Source of the DNA: Neorhizobium petrolearium
Lineage (GTDB): Bacteria; Pseudomonadota; Alphaproteobacteria; Rhizobiales; Rhizobiaceae
Length of the DNA: 64,000 nucleotides
Assembly: GCF_017873175.1 (NCBI RefSeq)
Contig: NZ_JAGGJW010000004.1
Coordinates: forward strand, 124,001-188,000
Direction: 5' to 3'
Notes under the pieces: model-generated
Told to the model about the DNA's origin: nothing
What the model saw: the letters and a program-made list of their open reading frames with translations, nothing else
Databases searched by the model: none
Position numbers and translations under genes: made by a program
In this document: in pieces, positions 47,865-55,963 of the stretch
How positions within the stretch are numbered: position 1 is the stretch's first letter
Layout: every line of letters starts with the position of its first letter

Positions 47865-48452
47865 ATGGCTTCCCGCGCATACAACATCCCGAACCTTCTG
47901 ACCTATGCGCGTATCCTGGCCGTGCCGGTGATCGTCCTTTGCTTTTTCATCGAAGGCCGGCTGGAAAGCTCGGATTTCGCCCGCTGGACGGGGCTCACCA
48001 TCTTCGTCGTCGCCTCGATTACCGATTATCTCGACGGTTACCTGGCCCGCATCTGGAACCAGACGTCGAATATCGGCCGCATGCTCGATCCGATTGCCGA
48101 CAAGCTGCTGGTCGCGTCCGTGCTGCTTCTGATGGCCGCCGACGGGACGATCGCCGGCTGGTCACTCTGGGCGGCAATCACTATTCTGTGCCGCGAGATC
48201 CTCGTCTCTGGACTGCGTGAATACCTGGCGGCACTGAAGGTCTCTGTACCGGTAACGCGGATCGCCAAGTGGAAGACGACGATCCAGATGGTGGCAATCG
48301 CCTTCCTGCTTGCCGGCCCTGCGGGCGACAAGATCATGCCCTATATTACCGAGCTCGGCATTGCGCTCTTGTGGATCGCAGCGATCCTGACCTTCTATAC
48401 CGGCTACGACTATTTCAAGGCCGGGCTGAAACATCTGGTGGATGAGGAATGA
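47865..48452 (+). CDS. pgsA: CDP-diacylglycerol--glycerol-3-phosphate 3-phosphatidyltransferase
   Basis: Makes phosphatidylglycerophosphate, the committed step to phosphatidylglycerol and cardiolipin, in the inner membrane. 195 residues with about five or six membrane segments and the CDP-alcohol phosphotransferase motif DYLDGYLAR...GRMLDPIADK (Asp 54, 57, 75 and 79). The start at 47865 (MASRAYNIPNLLTYAR) is the family start. It lies 98 bp after uvrC and overlaps moaD by 4 bp. Confidence 0.95.
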   Translation: MASRAYNIPNLLTYARILAVPVIVLCFFIEGRLESSDFARWTGLTIFVVASITDYLDGYLARIWNQTSNIGRMLDPIADKLLVASVLLLMAADGTIAGWSLWAAITILCREILVSGLREYLAALKVSVPVTRIAKWKTTIQMVAIAFLLAGPAGDKIMPYITELGIALLWIAAILTFYTGYDYFKAGLKHLVDEE

Positions 48453-48706
48453 CCACGAAACTCGTCTATTTCGCCTGGGTGCGCGAGCGGATCGGCAAGC
48501 CGGAGGAAGAGATCGCGCTTCCGGCCGATGTCGTCACCGTGCGAGATTTGCTGAATCATCTGAAGGGCCTGGGCGAAGAATACGAGAATGCGCTTCAATA
48601 TCCGGAGGTGATCCGCGTGGCGATCAACCAGGAGCATGTGGAACACAACGAGCCGATCGCCGGCGCGCGGGAAATCGGGATATTTCCGCCGATGACCGGA
48701 GGGTGA
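48449..48706 (+). CDS. moaD: Molybdopterin synthase sulfur-carrier subunit
   Basis: 85-residue ubiquitin-fold protein ending in the essential Gly-Gly (FPPMTGG), whose C-terminal thiocarboxylate donates sulfur to precursor Z together with MoaE. The sequence LVYFAWVRERIGKPEEEI is typical. The ATG overlaps the pgsA stop (ATGA), so it is translationally coupled to phospholipid synthesis; the link looks positional rather than functional. Confidence 0.95.
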   Translation: MTTKLVYFAWVRERIGKPEEEIALPADVVTVRDLLNHLKGLGEEYENALQYPEVIRVAINQEHVEHNEPIAGAREIGIFPPMTGG

Positions 48707-48713
48707 GGAGCGA

Positions 48714-48728
48714 TCCGGCGAAGCCGGA
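48714..48728. repeat. Palindrome in the moaD-moaE spacer
   Basis: tccggc (48714-48719), gaa, gccgga (48723-48728): a perfect 6-bp inverted repeat inside a 125-bp gap between genes that normally sit close. The rest of the gap contains further short self-complementary stretches (gtcgat, atcgat), giving it the look of an interspersed palindromic element. I cannot tell whether it is repeated in the genome. Confidence 0.45.
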
Positions 48729-48831
48729 GAAGTCGATCCAGTGAATCGATTTCAGTGACGAACGCCCGGAGCCAAAGCGGCGGCCGGGGCGCCGGCGAGG
48801 CAAGCTCGGCTCACGGCAACGGAGACGGTCA

Positions 48832-49296
48832 ATGTCGAAAATCACCCTCACCATCCGCGTCCAGGCGCAGGATTTCGATCTGCAATCCGAGATCGATGCG
48901 CTGACTGCCGGTCGCAAGGATATCGGAGCCGTCGTCACGTTTACCGGCCTTTGCCGCGATGAACAGGGGGCATTGTCGGCTCTGGAACTGGAACATTATC
49001 CCGGCATGGCGGAGGCAGAGATGCGCCGCATTGCCGAACTCGCCATCGAACGCTTCTCGCTGCTTGGCCTCACGGCCGTGCACCGCCACGGAAAGATCCT
49101 TCCGGGCGGGAATATCGTGCTGGTCATCGCCGCAGCCCCGCATCGGCAGGCCGCCTTCGACGGGGCCAGCTTCATGATGGATTTCCTGAAAACCTCGGCC
49201 CCCTTCTGGAAAAAAGAGCATGGCGCCGGCGGCACGACGGGCGACTGGGTCGCTGCCAAGGATGCGGACGACAAGGCCCGCGACAAGTGGCGATAA
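48832..49296 (+). CDS. moaE: Molybdopterin synthase catalytic subunit
   Basis: 154 residues. Converts precursor Z to molybdopterin with MoaD thiocarboxylate. The MoaE core is visible: DIGAVVTFTGLCRDEQG, LELEHYPGMAEAEMRRIAEL, VHRHGKILPGGNIVLVIAAA with the active-site lysine near K in HGKI, and a C-terminal APFWKKEHGAGG. It follows moaD after a 125-bp spacer. Its stop directly abuts the convergent permease stop (TAATTA). Confidence 0.95.
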   Translation: MSKITLTIRVQAQDFDLQSEIDALTAGRKDIGAVVTFTGLCRDEQGALSALELEHYPGMAEAEMRRIAELAIERFSLLGLTAVHRHGKILPGGNIVLVIAAAPHRQAAFDGASFMMDFLKTSAPFWKKEHGAGGTTGDWVAAKDADDKARDKWR

Positions 49297-50193
49297 TTAT
49301 GGCACCGCCCTCTCCCGCCGGCTCATGACCAGCACGGCAACCAGCGCCGAGACGATCACCAGATCGCGCCAGACGATCGGGCCGTAGCCGCTCCAGAGTG
49401 TCTCTGCAAAACCGATCACCGCGGCACCGGCCGCCGATCGCAGTGGATTGGAATGGCCGCCTGCCGCTGCGATCAGCACCACTTTGAGCCCGAACAAGAG
49501 GCCGGCGCCGAAATCCATCGTGCCGTAGTGGGAGGTCGCAAGAATGCCGCAGATCGAGGCGAACAGCGCCGCGGACACATAAGCCGTCACGAAGACGCGG
49601 GCGGAATTGGTGCCGGCAAGCTCCGCCGCAAGCGGATCATCGGCAACGGCGCGCCAGATGCGCCCCCAACGGGTATAGGAAAGCACGAAAGTGCCTGCAG
49701 CGATCATGGCGAGCATGATCGCCACGTTGATGAGCTGTATGAGCGTCAGCGTCACGGGGAAACCGCCGCCCCTCCAGAAAACCACGACACGGTTCAGGAA
49801 AGGCGGCAGCCAGAGTTCGCGTGTATCGGAAGCGAGCCGCGCACCCTCCATCAGCACCATGAGAACGCCGAGCGATGCGACGATCATCGCATTGGGAGAA
49901 ACCTTTGCCAGCGGTCGCATCACGAACTGCCCGACGATCGCGCCCGCCCCTGTTCCGCCGATCAGCGCCACCATGGCTCCCATGGCCAACGTCGCCGGCA
50001 GGATCAGCCAGAACCGGTCCCAGCCGATATGGGCAATGAGCAGATAGAGATGGCCGGAAAAGGCGAAGATCGCCCCATAGGTGATGTCGGCACGCTTCGT
50101 CACGGCAAAGGCGATCGCATAACCGAAGGCGAGCGCCGCATAAAGCGCCGCCAGCGGAATCGCATTCGCCAGTTGCTGCAACAGATAGGCCAT
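49297..50193 (-). CDS. LivH-type branched-chain amino acid ABC permease, isolated
   Basis: 298 residues with about eight membrane segments; LALSYTRWGRIWRAVADDPLAAELAG-like AGTFVLSYTRWGRIWRAVADD and FGLKVVLIAAAGGHSNPLRSAAGAA are the family signatures of LivH/BPD_transp_2 permeases. The partner genes (LivM, the two ATPases and the binding protein) are absent from the window. The start at 50193 is chosen for ggag 7-8 nt upstream. It is divergent from a CGNR regulator, with a long inverted repeat in between, which suggests control by that regulator. Confidence 0.85.
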   Translation of the reverse strand: MAYLLQQLANAIPLAALYAALAFGYAIAFAVTKRADITYGAIFAFSGHLYLLIAHIGWDRFWLILPATLAMGAMVALIGGTGAGAIVGQFVMRPLAKVSPNAMIVASLGVLMVLMEGARLASDTRELWLPPFLNRVVVFWRGGGFPVTLTLIQLINVAIMLAMIAAGTFVLSYTRWGRIWRAVADDPLAAELAGTNSARVFVTAYVSAALFASICGILATSHYGTMDFGAGLLFGLKVVLIAAAGGHSNPLRSAAGAAVIGFAETLWSGYGPIVWRDLVIVSALVAVLVMSRRERAVP

Positions 50194-50217
50194 GGACACT
50201 CCGGAAATTGGGCCAAA

Positions 50218-50249
50218 TATAACTGGTCAATTGCATTTTGCCAGTTATA
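50218..50249. promoter_or_regulatory. 9-bp inverted repeat in the permease-CGNR divergent promoter
   Basis: tataactgg (50218-50226) and its exact complement ccagttata (50241-50249) flank a 14-base AT-rich spacer in a 65-bp divergent gap. The centre-to-centre distance of about two helical turns fits a dimeric regulator. It overlaps the likely promoters of both genes, 9 bp before the regulator start. Confidence 0.65.
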
Positions 50250-50258
50250 ATCTTAGGC

Positions 50259-50807
50259 ATGATCTTTTCCTGGACCCCGCATCGTTTCGTCGGAGGCGCG
50301 CTGGCACTGGATGTCGCCAACAGCGTCATTATGCGCTTCGACCCCAAGCGCAGCATCGACCGTTTCGCGAAGCCCGAGCAGATGAATGCCTTTCCGAAGG
50401 CAGCCGAGGAATTTTCAGCCGAACGAGCACTGTTCGGCGAACTCGCACCGGTGAAGCCCCAAAATCACAAGCCTTTCCTGGCTCTGCGGGAGGCGATCGA
50501 CCGTTATTTCCGCGCCCGCGTGCTCGGTGAAGAGGAACATACGCTGCTTGCCGACTTCCTCGAAGCCACGGCCTCGATCCTGCGCCTTGCGGAGAAGGGC
50601 TCGCTTGAGGCCGCTACCGCGCATTCCGCCCTTCGACTGCTCGCCGAGGAGGAAATGGCCCGGTTGAAAATCTGCGGCAATTGCGGCTGGCTGTTCATCG
50701 ACCGCAGCAGGAACCGCAGCCGCACCTGGTGCGACATGGCTATCTGCGGCAATCGGGTGAAAGCCAACCGCCACTATCACCGCAAAAAGAAGGAGGCCGC
50801 GACATGA
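50259..50807 (+). CDS. CGNR zinc-finger regulator (ABATE domain)
   Basis: 182 residues. An N-terminal ABATE ligand/stress-sensing domain (from FVGGALALDVANSVI to about 110) is joined to a C-terminal CGNR zinc finger with four cysteines at about 139, 142, 158 and 163 and the CGNR motif at 163-166, ending in a basic tail (RHYHRKKKE). Proteins of this kind are probable transcription regulators; targets are unknown. The start at 50259 is chosen for the MIFSWTPHRFVGG beginning. It overlaps the following lipoprotein gene by 4 bp and is divergent from a LivH-type permease. Confidence 0.85.
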   Translation: MIFSWTPHRFVGGALALDVANSVIMRFDPKRSIDRFAKPEQMNAFPKAAEEFSAERALFGELAPVKPQNHKPFLALREAIDRYFRARVLGEEEHTLLADFLEATASILRLAEKGSLEAATAHSALRLLAEEEMARLKICGNCGWLFIDRSRNRSRTWCDMAICGNRVKANRHYHRKKKEAAT

Positions 50808-51310
50808 TGCTTCGGCTCGTTTTCTGCACCCTTGCCGCGCTCTTGCTCATCGCCTGCCAGCGCGAGGCGGACGAACCGTTGACCGAGCTTTCCGGCCGGG
50901 TGTTCATCTTCAACTACCGGGTGGCGGCAGCAAACTACGTCGTCACGCTCAGAAAGACAGCGCCCTTCCCTGAAAACAGCTATGCGGAAGCGGAGTTCGA
51001 AAACCCGCAGGGCGGTGCGGCGCTCGTGGTGCGGCAGAAGCTTTTCCCAGCCAGGGATAAGATCGTTCTCGAAAGCCCGGATCTCAAATGCGTCAGAAAG
51101 GACAAGCCCTATTCGGTGAAAATCCGCCTCGTCGGCGCGGACGACAGGCCATTGCAGACGATCGAGACGAGCATCACCTCCAACATGGACCAGGCGGCAA
51201 TGATGCCGGGCAAGCCGCTGGTGGTCGGACCGATCTACACGCCGAACCCGGAGGTTTTCAAGGCGGACGGCAGCGTCGACTATGACAAGCAAGCCAACTG
51301 TCCGGCATGA
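50804..51310 (+). CDS. Lipoprotein of unknown function
   Basis: 168 residues. The leader MMLRLVFCTLAALLLIAC ends in a lipobox (LLIAC), so it should be a lipoprotein. The mature part has alternating strands (GRVFIFNYRVAAANYVVTL, GGAALVVRQKLF) suggesting a beta sandwich; it may be related to the YbaY group, but I am not sure. The ATG overlaps the CGNR stop (ATGA), so it is translationally coupled to the regulator. The Shine-Dalgarno (aaggagg) is inside the CGNR gene. Confidence 0.72.
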   Translation: MMLRLVFCTLAALLLIACQREADEPLTELSGRVFIFNYRVAAANYVVTLRKTAPFPENSYAEAEFENPQGGAALVVRQKLFPARDKIVLESPDLKCVRKDKPYSVKIRLVGADDRPLQTIETSITSNMDQAAMMPGKPLVVGPIYTPNPEVFKADGSVDYDKQANCPA

Positions 51311-51330
51311 AATCCTGAAAGGGGAATTAG

Positions 51331-51390
51331 CCCCTCACCCTAATCCTCTCCCCGCATGCGGGGAGAAGGTCCCGGCAGGGGGATGAGAGG
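51331..51390. repeat. Rhizobial C-rich palindromic intergenic repeat
   Basis: Contains a perfect 20-bp palindrome at 51347-51366 (ten-base arms tctccccgca / tgcggggaga) inside a block that begins cccctcaccctaatcc and ends ggggatgagagg. This composition and layout match a family of short repeats scattered in rhizobial genomes; only this one good copy is in the window (a partial look-alike is at 24022). Confidence 0.6.
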
Positions 51391-51400
51391 CAAAACGCAA

Positions 51401-51426
51401 AAAGCCGGGGCGCGCGCCCCGGCTTT
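51401..51426. terminator. Terminator hairpin for ndk (bidirectional)
   Basis: Eleven-bp perfect stem (aaagccggggc at 51401-51411, complement at 51416-51426) with a 4-base loop; the minus-strand side continues with T-rich sequence. It lies 26 bp past the ndk stop. Confidence 0.8.
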
Positions 51427-51452
51427 TCCTATTTCATCGCTACCTGAAATAA

Positions 51453-51875
51453 TCAGCCGACGATCTCGGTTTCCGAGAACCAGTAGGCGATTTCCTGAGC
51501 GGCGGTTTCCGGCGCGTCGGAGCCATGAACCGAGTTTTCGCCGATCGAAAGCGCAAAGGTCTTGCGGATCGTGCCTTCGGCGGCCTGGGCCGGGTTGGTG
51601 GCGCCCATGATTTCGCGGTTCTTGAGGATGGCGTTTTCACCTTCCAGGACCTGAACGACGGTCGGGCCGGAGGTCATGCCTTCAACGAGTTCGCCGAAGA
51701 AGGGCCGCTCCTTGTGAACTGCGTAAAAACCTTCTGCTTCGCGCTTGCTCATCCAGACGCGCTTGGATGCTACGACGCGCAGGCCGTTGTCCTCAAAGAC
51801 CTTGGTAATGGCGCCCGTCAGGTTGCGCTTGGTGGCATCCGGCTTGATCATCGAAAACGTGCGTTCAATCGCCAT
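51453..51875 (-). CDS. ndk: Nucleoside diphosphate kinase
   Basis: Balances nucleoside triphosphate pools with a phosphohistidine intermediate. 140 residues. The active-site histidine is in GENSVHGSD at about residue 117, and the N-terminal [19 protein letters not shown] is the usual beginning, which fixes the start at 51875 rather than 51896. Complete and canonical. Confidence 0.97.
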   Translation of the reverse strand: MAIERTFSMIKPDATKRNLTGAITKVFEDNGLRVVASKRVWMSKREAEGFYAVHKERPFFGELVEGMTSGPTVVQVLEGENAILKNREIMGATNPAQAAEGTIRKTFALSIGENSVHGSDAPETAAQEIAYWFSETEIVG

Positions 51876-51955
51876 TGTTCTATCCTTCATCTCCAACGGA
51901 AAGTGGGCGGTGTTTACCCGCCCCTTTCACTGGAAACAAGGGGGTTCCGGCAATT

Positions 51956-52645
51956 TCACGCGGCTGTCACATGCCGTCCGACGCCATCATGGAGGTCCAG
52001 GCAACGTTCGAACCACTGCCCGACCAGGTCGTCGTCGGCAAATACCTTGGCACCTGTGGTAACCCTCATCCACTGCAGCGCGCCGAAGAGGATGTAGTCG
52101 GCAAACAGGGGGGCATCCCCGCCGATAAACTCCTGATATTTCAGCGTCTGACGCACGGGTTCCAGCTTTGCGGCGAAGGCGGCGATCGCCTCGTCGCGGC
52201 CCGCCCTCATCTCCTCCAGCGTCCTGCCGAGAAAGGCCTCCCGGCTCTTGCGGAAATAGATCCGGTCGGTCTCATCAAGCATGTCATGGATATCGGCAAC
52301 GGCAATGTTCGTGACGGCAGGATGGATGATGGTCTGCGAGAAACGCTCGACGAAACGGGAAAGCGCCTTGCCGCCTTCGCCGCCGAACAGCGTCGGCCGG
52401 TTGGGGTAGGTCTCCTCCAGGTAAAGCGCGATGTCGAAACTGTCGCGGATCAGCTCGTTACCGTCCCTCAGGATCGGCACGGTCTTCGAAAAGCCGTTCT
52501 CCAGCGCAGGTATCTCCGTAAAGGGCGTCGGCTTCTCGATGAAGTCCAGCCCCTTGTGGCGAAGCGCCAGCACGACCTTCCAGCAATGGGGCGAGAATGG
52601 GCGGCTCTCGTCGGCGCCGCAGAGGGAATAGAGGATACGGGTCAT
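51956..52645 (-). CDS. Glutathione S-transferase family protein (beta-etherase-like)
   Basis: 229 residues. N-terminal thioredoxin-like domain with the residues RPFSPHCWKVVLALRHKGLD, the serine/cysteine region corresponding to the active site, and DSFDIALYLEETYP. The SPHCWK form resembles LigE/LigF-type beta-etherase and maleylacetoacetate-isomerase-like GSTs; the substrate is unknown. It is 80 bp upstream of ndk in the same direction. Confidence 0.85.
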   Translation of the reverse strand: MTRILYSLCGADESRPFSPHCWKVVLALRHKGLDFIEKPTPFTEIPALENGFSKTVPILRDGNELIRDSFDIALYLEETYPNRPTLFGGEGGKALSRFVERFSQTIIHPAVTNIAVADIHDMLDETDRIYFRKSREAFLGRTLEEMRAGRDEAIAAFAAKLEPVRQTLKYQEFIGGDAPLFADYILFGALQWMRVTTGAKVFADDDLVGQWFERCLDLHDGVGRHVTAA

Positions 52646-52867
52646 GTCAGGCTCCTGTTTTTCGGTCGCAATAGTGAAGGCAAACGGGCCGTCAAATCCA
52701 GTCAGGAAATTTCATGGATCCATCACGCGGCAACCACGCAATCGCGCCGTCCACTCTCCTTTAACCCTGTCATCGAGCTGCGGTGCGGTTTTCAGCAGCT
52801 ATTAAGTGGAAGTCACGCATGGATTTTGCGGATGTCGAATAGATCCGATCAGGCGCGGGAGCGAAGT

Positions 52868-53896
52868 ATGGCGGGTGAGGTCAGCAAGGCGGCGAGGGAC
52901 GGAAGCTTGCAGGCGGTGGTGAGCCACATGGCGAAGCTGGATGTCGGCGGTCTGCCGCGCAATTACGAGCTTTTCCACGAAGCGCTTTCCGGCGCCGATG
53001 CGACGCTTTCCCGCGAATTGCTGTCGCTCCCCTCCTCGCCATCCCAAGCGCTGCTTGATGAGATCGGTCTCAGATACCAATTGCCGGGCTTCATCGCGCT
53101 TGCGCCGTCCACCTCCCGCGATCAGGAAATCGGGCTTCTCCTGGAACTGAGGGAAAAGATGGCGAGCGGCGTGACGCAGAAGCAGGGATTCACGCGTGTC
53201 CTCGAAGCCGTCGCCCGGAGCCTTCGCGAAGACAGCGATGCAGGCCCAAGAGATATTCTTGCCGAAATCGAATACCTGAGCGTCTCCCTGTCGGATGCCG
53301 TGGTGGCCGAAACGGAACTGGAGGCGGCGCTCAAGGCAGGCATAGACCGCCTCGCCGGCGCCAGCCAGAAAGCCGCAGCCGCCCGCGCCATCACGCTCCG
53401 GGACCGACTGACCTCGCTGCCGAACCATGCCGCATTCGCCGAACGTCTTGAGACTCTTTATACTTCCCCGGCCGACGACCACGGCATGGCACTCTTCCTG
53501 ATCACGATCCCCGATCTTCCGGACATCACCCGGACCTATGGCGAAGCAGCGGCCAGCCGGATCGTCAGAAAGGCTGCCACGACCTTTCGCAAGGCGATCA
53601 AGAAAAACGATTTCGTCGCGCGCATAGGCAGCGGCGATTTCGCCTTCCTGTTCCGAGACGTGAGCCGCGACAGCGTGCAACCGATCGCTGAGCGGCTGAT
53701 GACCGCGATCGCCGACAACCTTGTCTTTGCCGCCTCCGACCGAACAGCGGCGACACTCGATCTTTCGATCGGCGTTGCCTTGGCGCAGGATGCGTTCTCA
53801 CCGCAACAATTGCGCCTGCAGGCCACGGCTGCTCTGCAGACAGCGAAGGCAAACGGCCGGCCGGCCGTTTTCGTCCCCGACCAGGCCAGGCGTTAG
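52868..53896 (+). CDS. Degenerate GGDEF-domain protein
   Basis: 342 residues. The N-terminal about 170 residues are helical and unassigned. A GGDEF domain follows from TLRDRLTSLPNHAAFAERLE. The catalytic motif is changed to GSGDF at residues 254-258 (IGSGDFAFLF), losing the acidic residue at position 3 and with Glu to Asp at position 4, so diguanylate cyclase activity is unlikely; it may bind c-di-GMP, GTP or a partner instead. The start at 52868 has gggag upstream; an in-frame ATG at 52832 is possible. Confidence 0.82.
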   Translation: MAGEVSKAARDGSLQAVVSHMAKLDVGGLPRNYELFHEALSGADATLSRELLSLPSSPSQALLDEIGLRYQLPGFIALAPSTSRDQEIGLLLELREKMASGVTQKQGFTRVLEAVARSLREDSDAGPRDILAEIEYLSVSLSDAVVAETELEAALKAGIDRLAGASQKAAAARAITLRDRLTSLPNHAAFAERLETLYTSPADDHGMALFLITIPDLPDITRTYGEAAASRIVRKAATTFRKAIKKNDFVARIGSGDFAFLFRDVSRDSVQPIAERLMTAIADNLVFAASDRTAATLDLSIGVALAQDAFSPQQLRLQATAALQTAKANGRPAVFVPDQARR

Positions 53897-53972
53897 CTTC
53901 GCGTCGAAATTGGAACGGCGGGTGCCCGCACCCGTCTTGCCTTCGCGGCCGGTTTCGGCCAAAACGCCGGCC

Positions 53973-55856
53973 ATGATTACGATCACCGAACTCTCCGCCC
54001 GCGTGGCCGGGCGTCTTCTCCTCGACCATGCCAGCGTGACGCTTCCGGCGGGCGCGAAGGCCGGGCTCGTGGGCCGCAACGGCGCGGGCAAATCAACGCT
54101 CTTCCGGGTGATCACCGGTGATCTAGCAGCCGAAAGCGGATCGGTGACCATCCCGAAGAACGCCCGCATCGGCCAGGTAGCACAGGAAGCGCCAGGCACC
54201 GAGGAGTCGCTGATCTCGATCGTGCTTTCTGCCGACAAGGAGCGCACCGCCCTTCTGCAGGAGGCAGAGACCGCAACCGACCCGCATCGGATCGCCGAGA
54301 TCCAAGTGCGGCTTGTGGACATCGACGCCCATTCGGCGGAAGCGCGCGCGGCGAGCATCCTCTCCGGCCTCGGCTTCGACCATGACGCCCAGCACCGTCC
54401 CGCCTCTTCGTTTTCCGGCGGCTGGCGCATGCGCGTCGCGCTCGCGGCGGTGCTTTTCGCCGAACCGGATTTGCTGCTGCTCGACGAACCGACCAACTAT
54501 CTCGACCTCGAAGGCACGATGTGGCTGGAAGACTATGTGCGGCGCTATCCGCATACGGTCATCATCATCAGCCACGACCGCGACCTCTTGAACAACGCCG
54601 TCAACTCGATCGTCCATCTCGACCAGAAGAAGCTCACTTTCTACCGCGGCGGCTACGACCAGTTCGAACGGCAGAAGGCGGAAGCCGACGAGTTGCAGAT
54701 GAAGGCGAAGGCCAAGAGCGACGCGGCGCGGAAACATATCCAGAGCTATATCGACCGCTTCCGCTACAAGGCCTCCAAGGCCCGTCAGGCGCAGAGCCGC
54801 ATCAAGGCGCTGGAGCGGATGGGCACGGTCTCGGCGGTCATCGAAGATCACGTCCAGCCGATCACCTTTCCCGAGCCGGAGAAACAGCCCGCTTCGCCGA
54901 TCGTCGCGATCAGCAAGGGTGCGGTCGGCTATGTGCCCGGCAAGCCGATCCTGAAGAACATCGCGCTCAGGATCGACAACGACGACCGCATCGCCCTGCT
55001 CGGCTCGAACGGCAACGGCAAGTCGACCTTCGCCAAGCTGATTTCGGGTCGCCTCTCCGCCGAAAGCGGCGAGATGAAGCTCGCGCCCGGCCTGAAGATC
55101 GGCTTCTTCGCCCAGCACCAGCTCGACGATCTCATTCCCAACGAGACGCCGGTCGATCATGTTCGCCGGCTGATGCCGCAGGCGGGAGAAGCGCAGGTGC
55201 GCGCCCGCGTCGCCCAGATGGGGCTTGCGACCGAAAAGATGGCGACCGCGGCGAAGGACCTGTCCGGCGGCGAGAAGGCGCGCCTGCTGATGGGGCTTGC
55301 CGCCTTCCACGCGCCGAACCTGCTTATCCTCGACGAACCGACCAACCACCTCGACATAGACAGCCGCCGGGCGCTGATCGAGGCGCTTAACGACTATGAT
55401 GGCGCCGTCATCCTGATTTCCCACGACCGCCATCTGATCGAGGCGACCGTCGACCGGCTATGGCTCGTTAACGAGGGCACGGTGAAACCTTTCGAGGGTG
55501 ATCTTGAGGAATATCGCGATCTGATCGTCTCGGCCGGCCGCAGGAAGGACGACAAGCCGCAGGCTGCCGATGAGCCCGCCTCGAAATCGGTTCAGCGGAA
55601 GGCGAATGCGGAAAAGCGCGCCTCGCTCGCACCTCTGAAGAAAAAGATCAACGAAATCGAATCCTTGACGGCCAAGCTGGAGAAACAGATTCAGTCTCTT
55701 GATAAAGAGCTTGCGGATCCGGCGCTCTATGACAAGGCTCCCGCCAAGGCCGCGCAGAAGGCCAAGGAGCGAGGCGAAGCGGCGGCAAAGCTCTCCGCCG
55801 CCGAAGAGGAATGGCTGATGCTGTCTTCCGAGTACGAAGAGGCGATGGCGGGCTGA
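53973..55856 (+). CDS. ABC-F family ATPase (Uup/YheS-like)
   Basis: 627-residue soluble protein with two ATP-binding cassettes. Walker A motifs GRNGAGKSTLF (about 35) and GSNGNGKSTFA (about 350), signatures SFSGGWRMR and LSGGEKARL, and the DEPTNYLDLE / DEPTNHLDID Walker B motifs are clear. A linker of about 80 residues (RRYPHTVIII... to KSDAARKHIQSYIDRFRYK) joins the cassettes, and a C-terminal coiled coil (ASLAPLKKKINEIESLTAKL onward) is like Uup. Family members act on the ribosome rather than as transporters. The start at 53973 is the conserved MITITELSARV. Confidence 0.93.
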   Translation: MITITELSARVAGRLLLDHASVTLPAGAKAGLVGRNGAGKSTLFRVITGDLAAESGSVTIPKNARIGQVAQEAPGTEESLISIVLSADKERTALLQEAETATDPHRIAEIQVRLVDIDAHSAEARAASILSGLGFDHDAQHRPASSFSGGWRMRVALAAVLFAEPDLLLLDEPTNYLDLEGTMWLEDYVRRYPHTVIIISHDRDLLNNAVNSIVHLDQKKLTFYRGGYDQFERQKAEADELQMKAKAKSDAARKHIQSYIDRFRYKASKARQAQSRIKALERMGTVSAVIEDHVQPITFPEPEKQPASPIVAISKGAVGYVPGKPILKNIALRIDNDDRIALLGSNGNGKSTFAKLISGRLSAESGEMKLAPGLKIGFFAQHQLDDLIPNETPVDHVRRLMPQAGEAQVRARVAQMGLATEKMATAAKDLSGGEKARLLMGLAAFHAPNLLILDEPTNHLDIDSRRALIEALNDYDGAVILISHDRHLIEATVDRLWLVNEGTVKPFEGDLEEYRDLIVSAGRRKDDKPQAADEPASKSVQRKANAEKRASLAPLKKKINEIESLTAKLEKQIQSLDKELADPALYDKAPAKAAQKAKERGEAAAKLSAAEEEWLMLSSEYEEAMAG

Positions 55857-55963
55857 GCGCCGCCTCATTAAAACCCCGCGCCATTCAACCCGAAATGACG
55901 ATCGCAGCGGTTGCCCATCGCGCTTCGGGACCATACGTATGGCTTCCTGACTGGAGACCTGCC

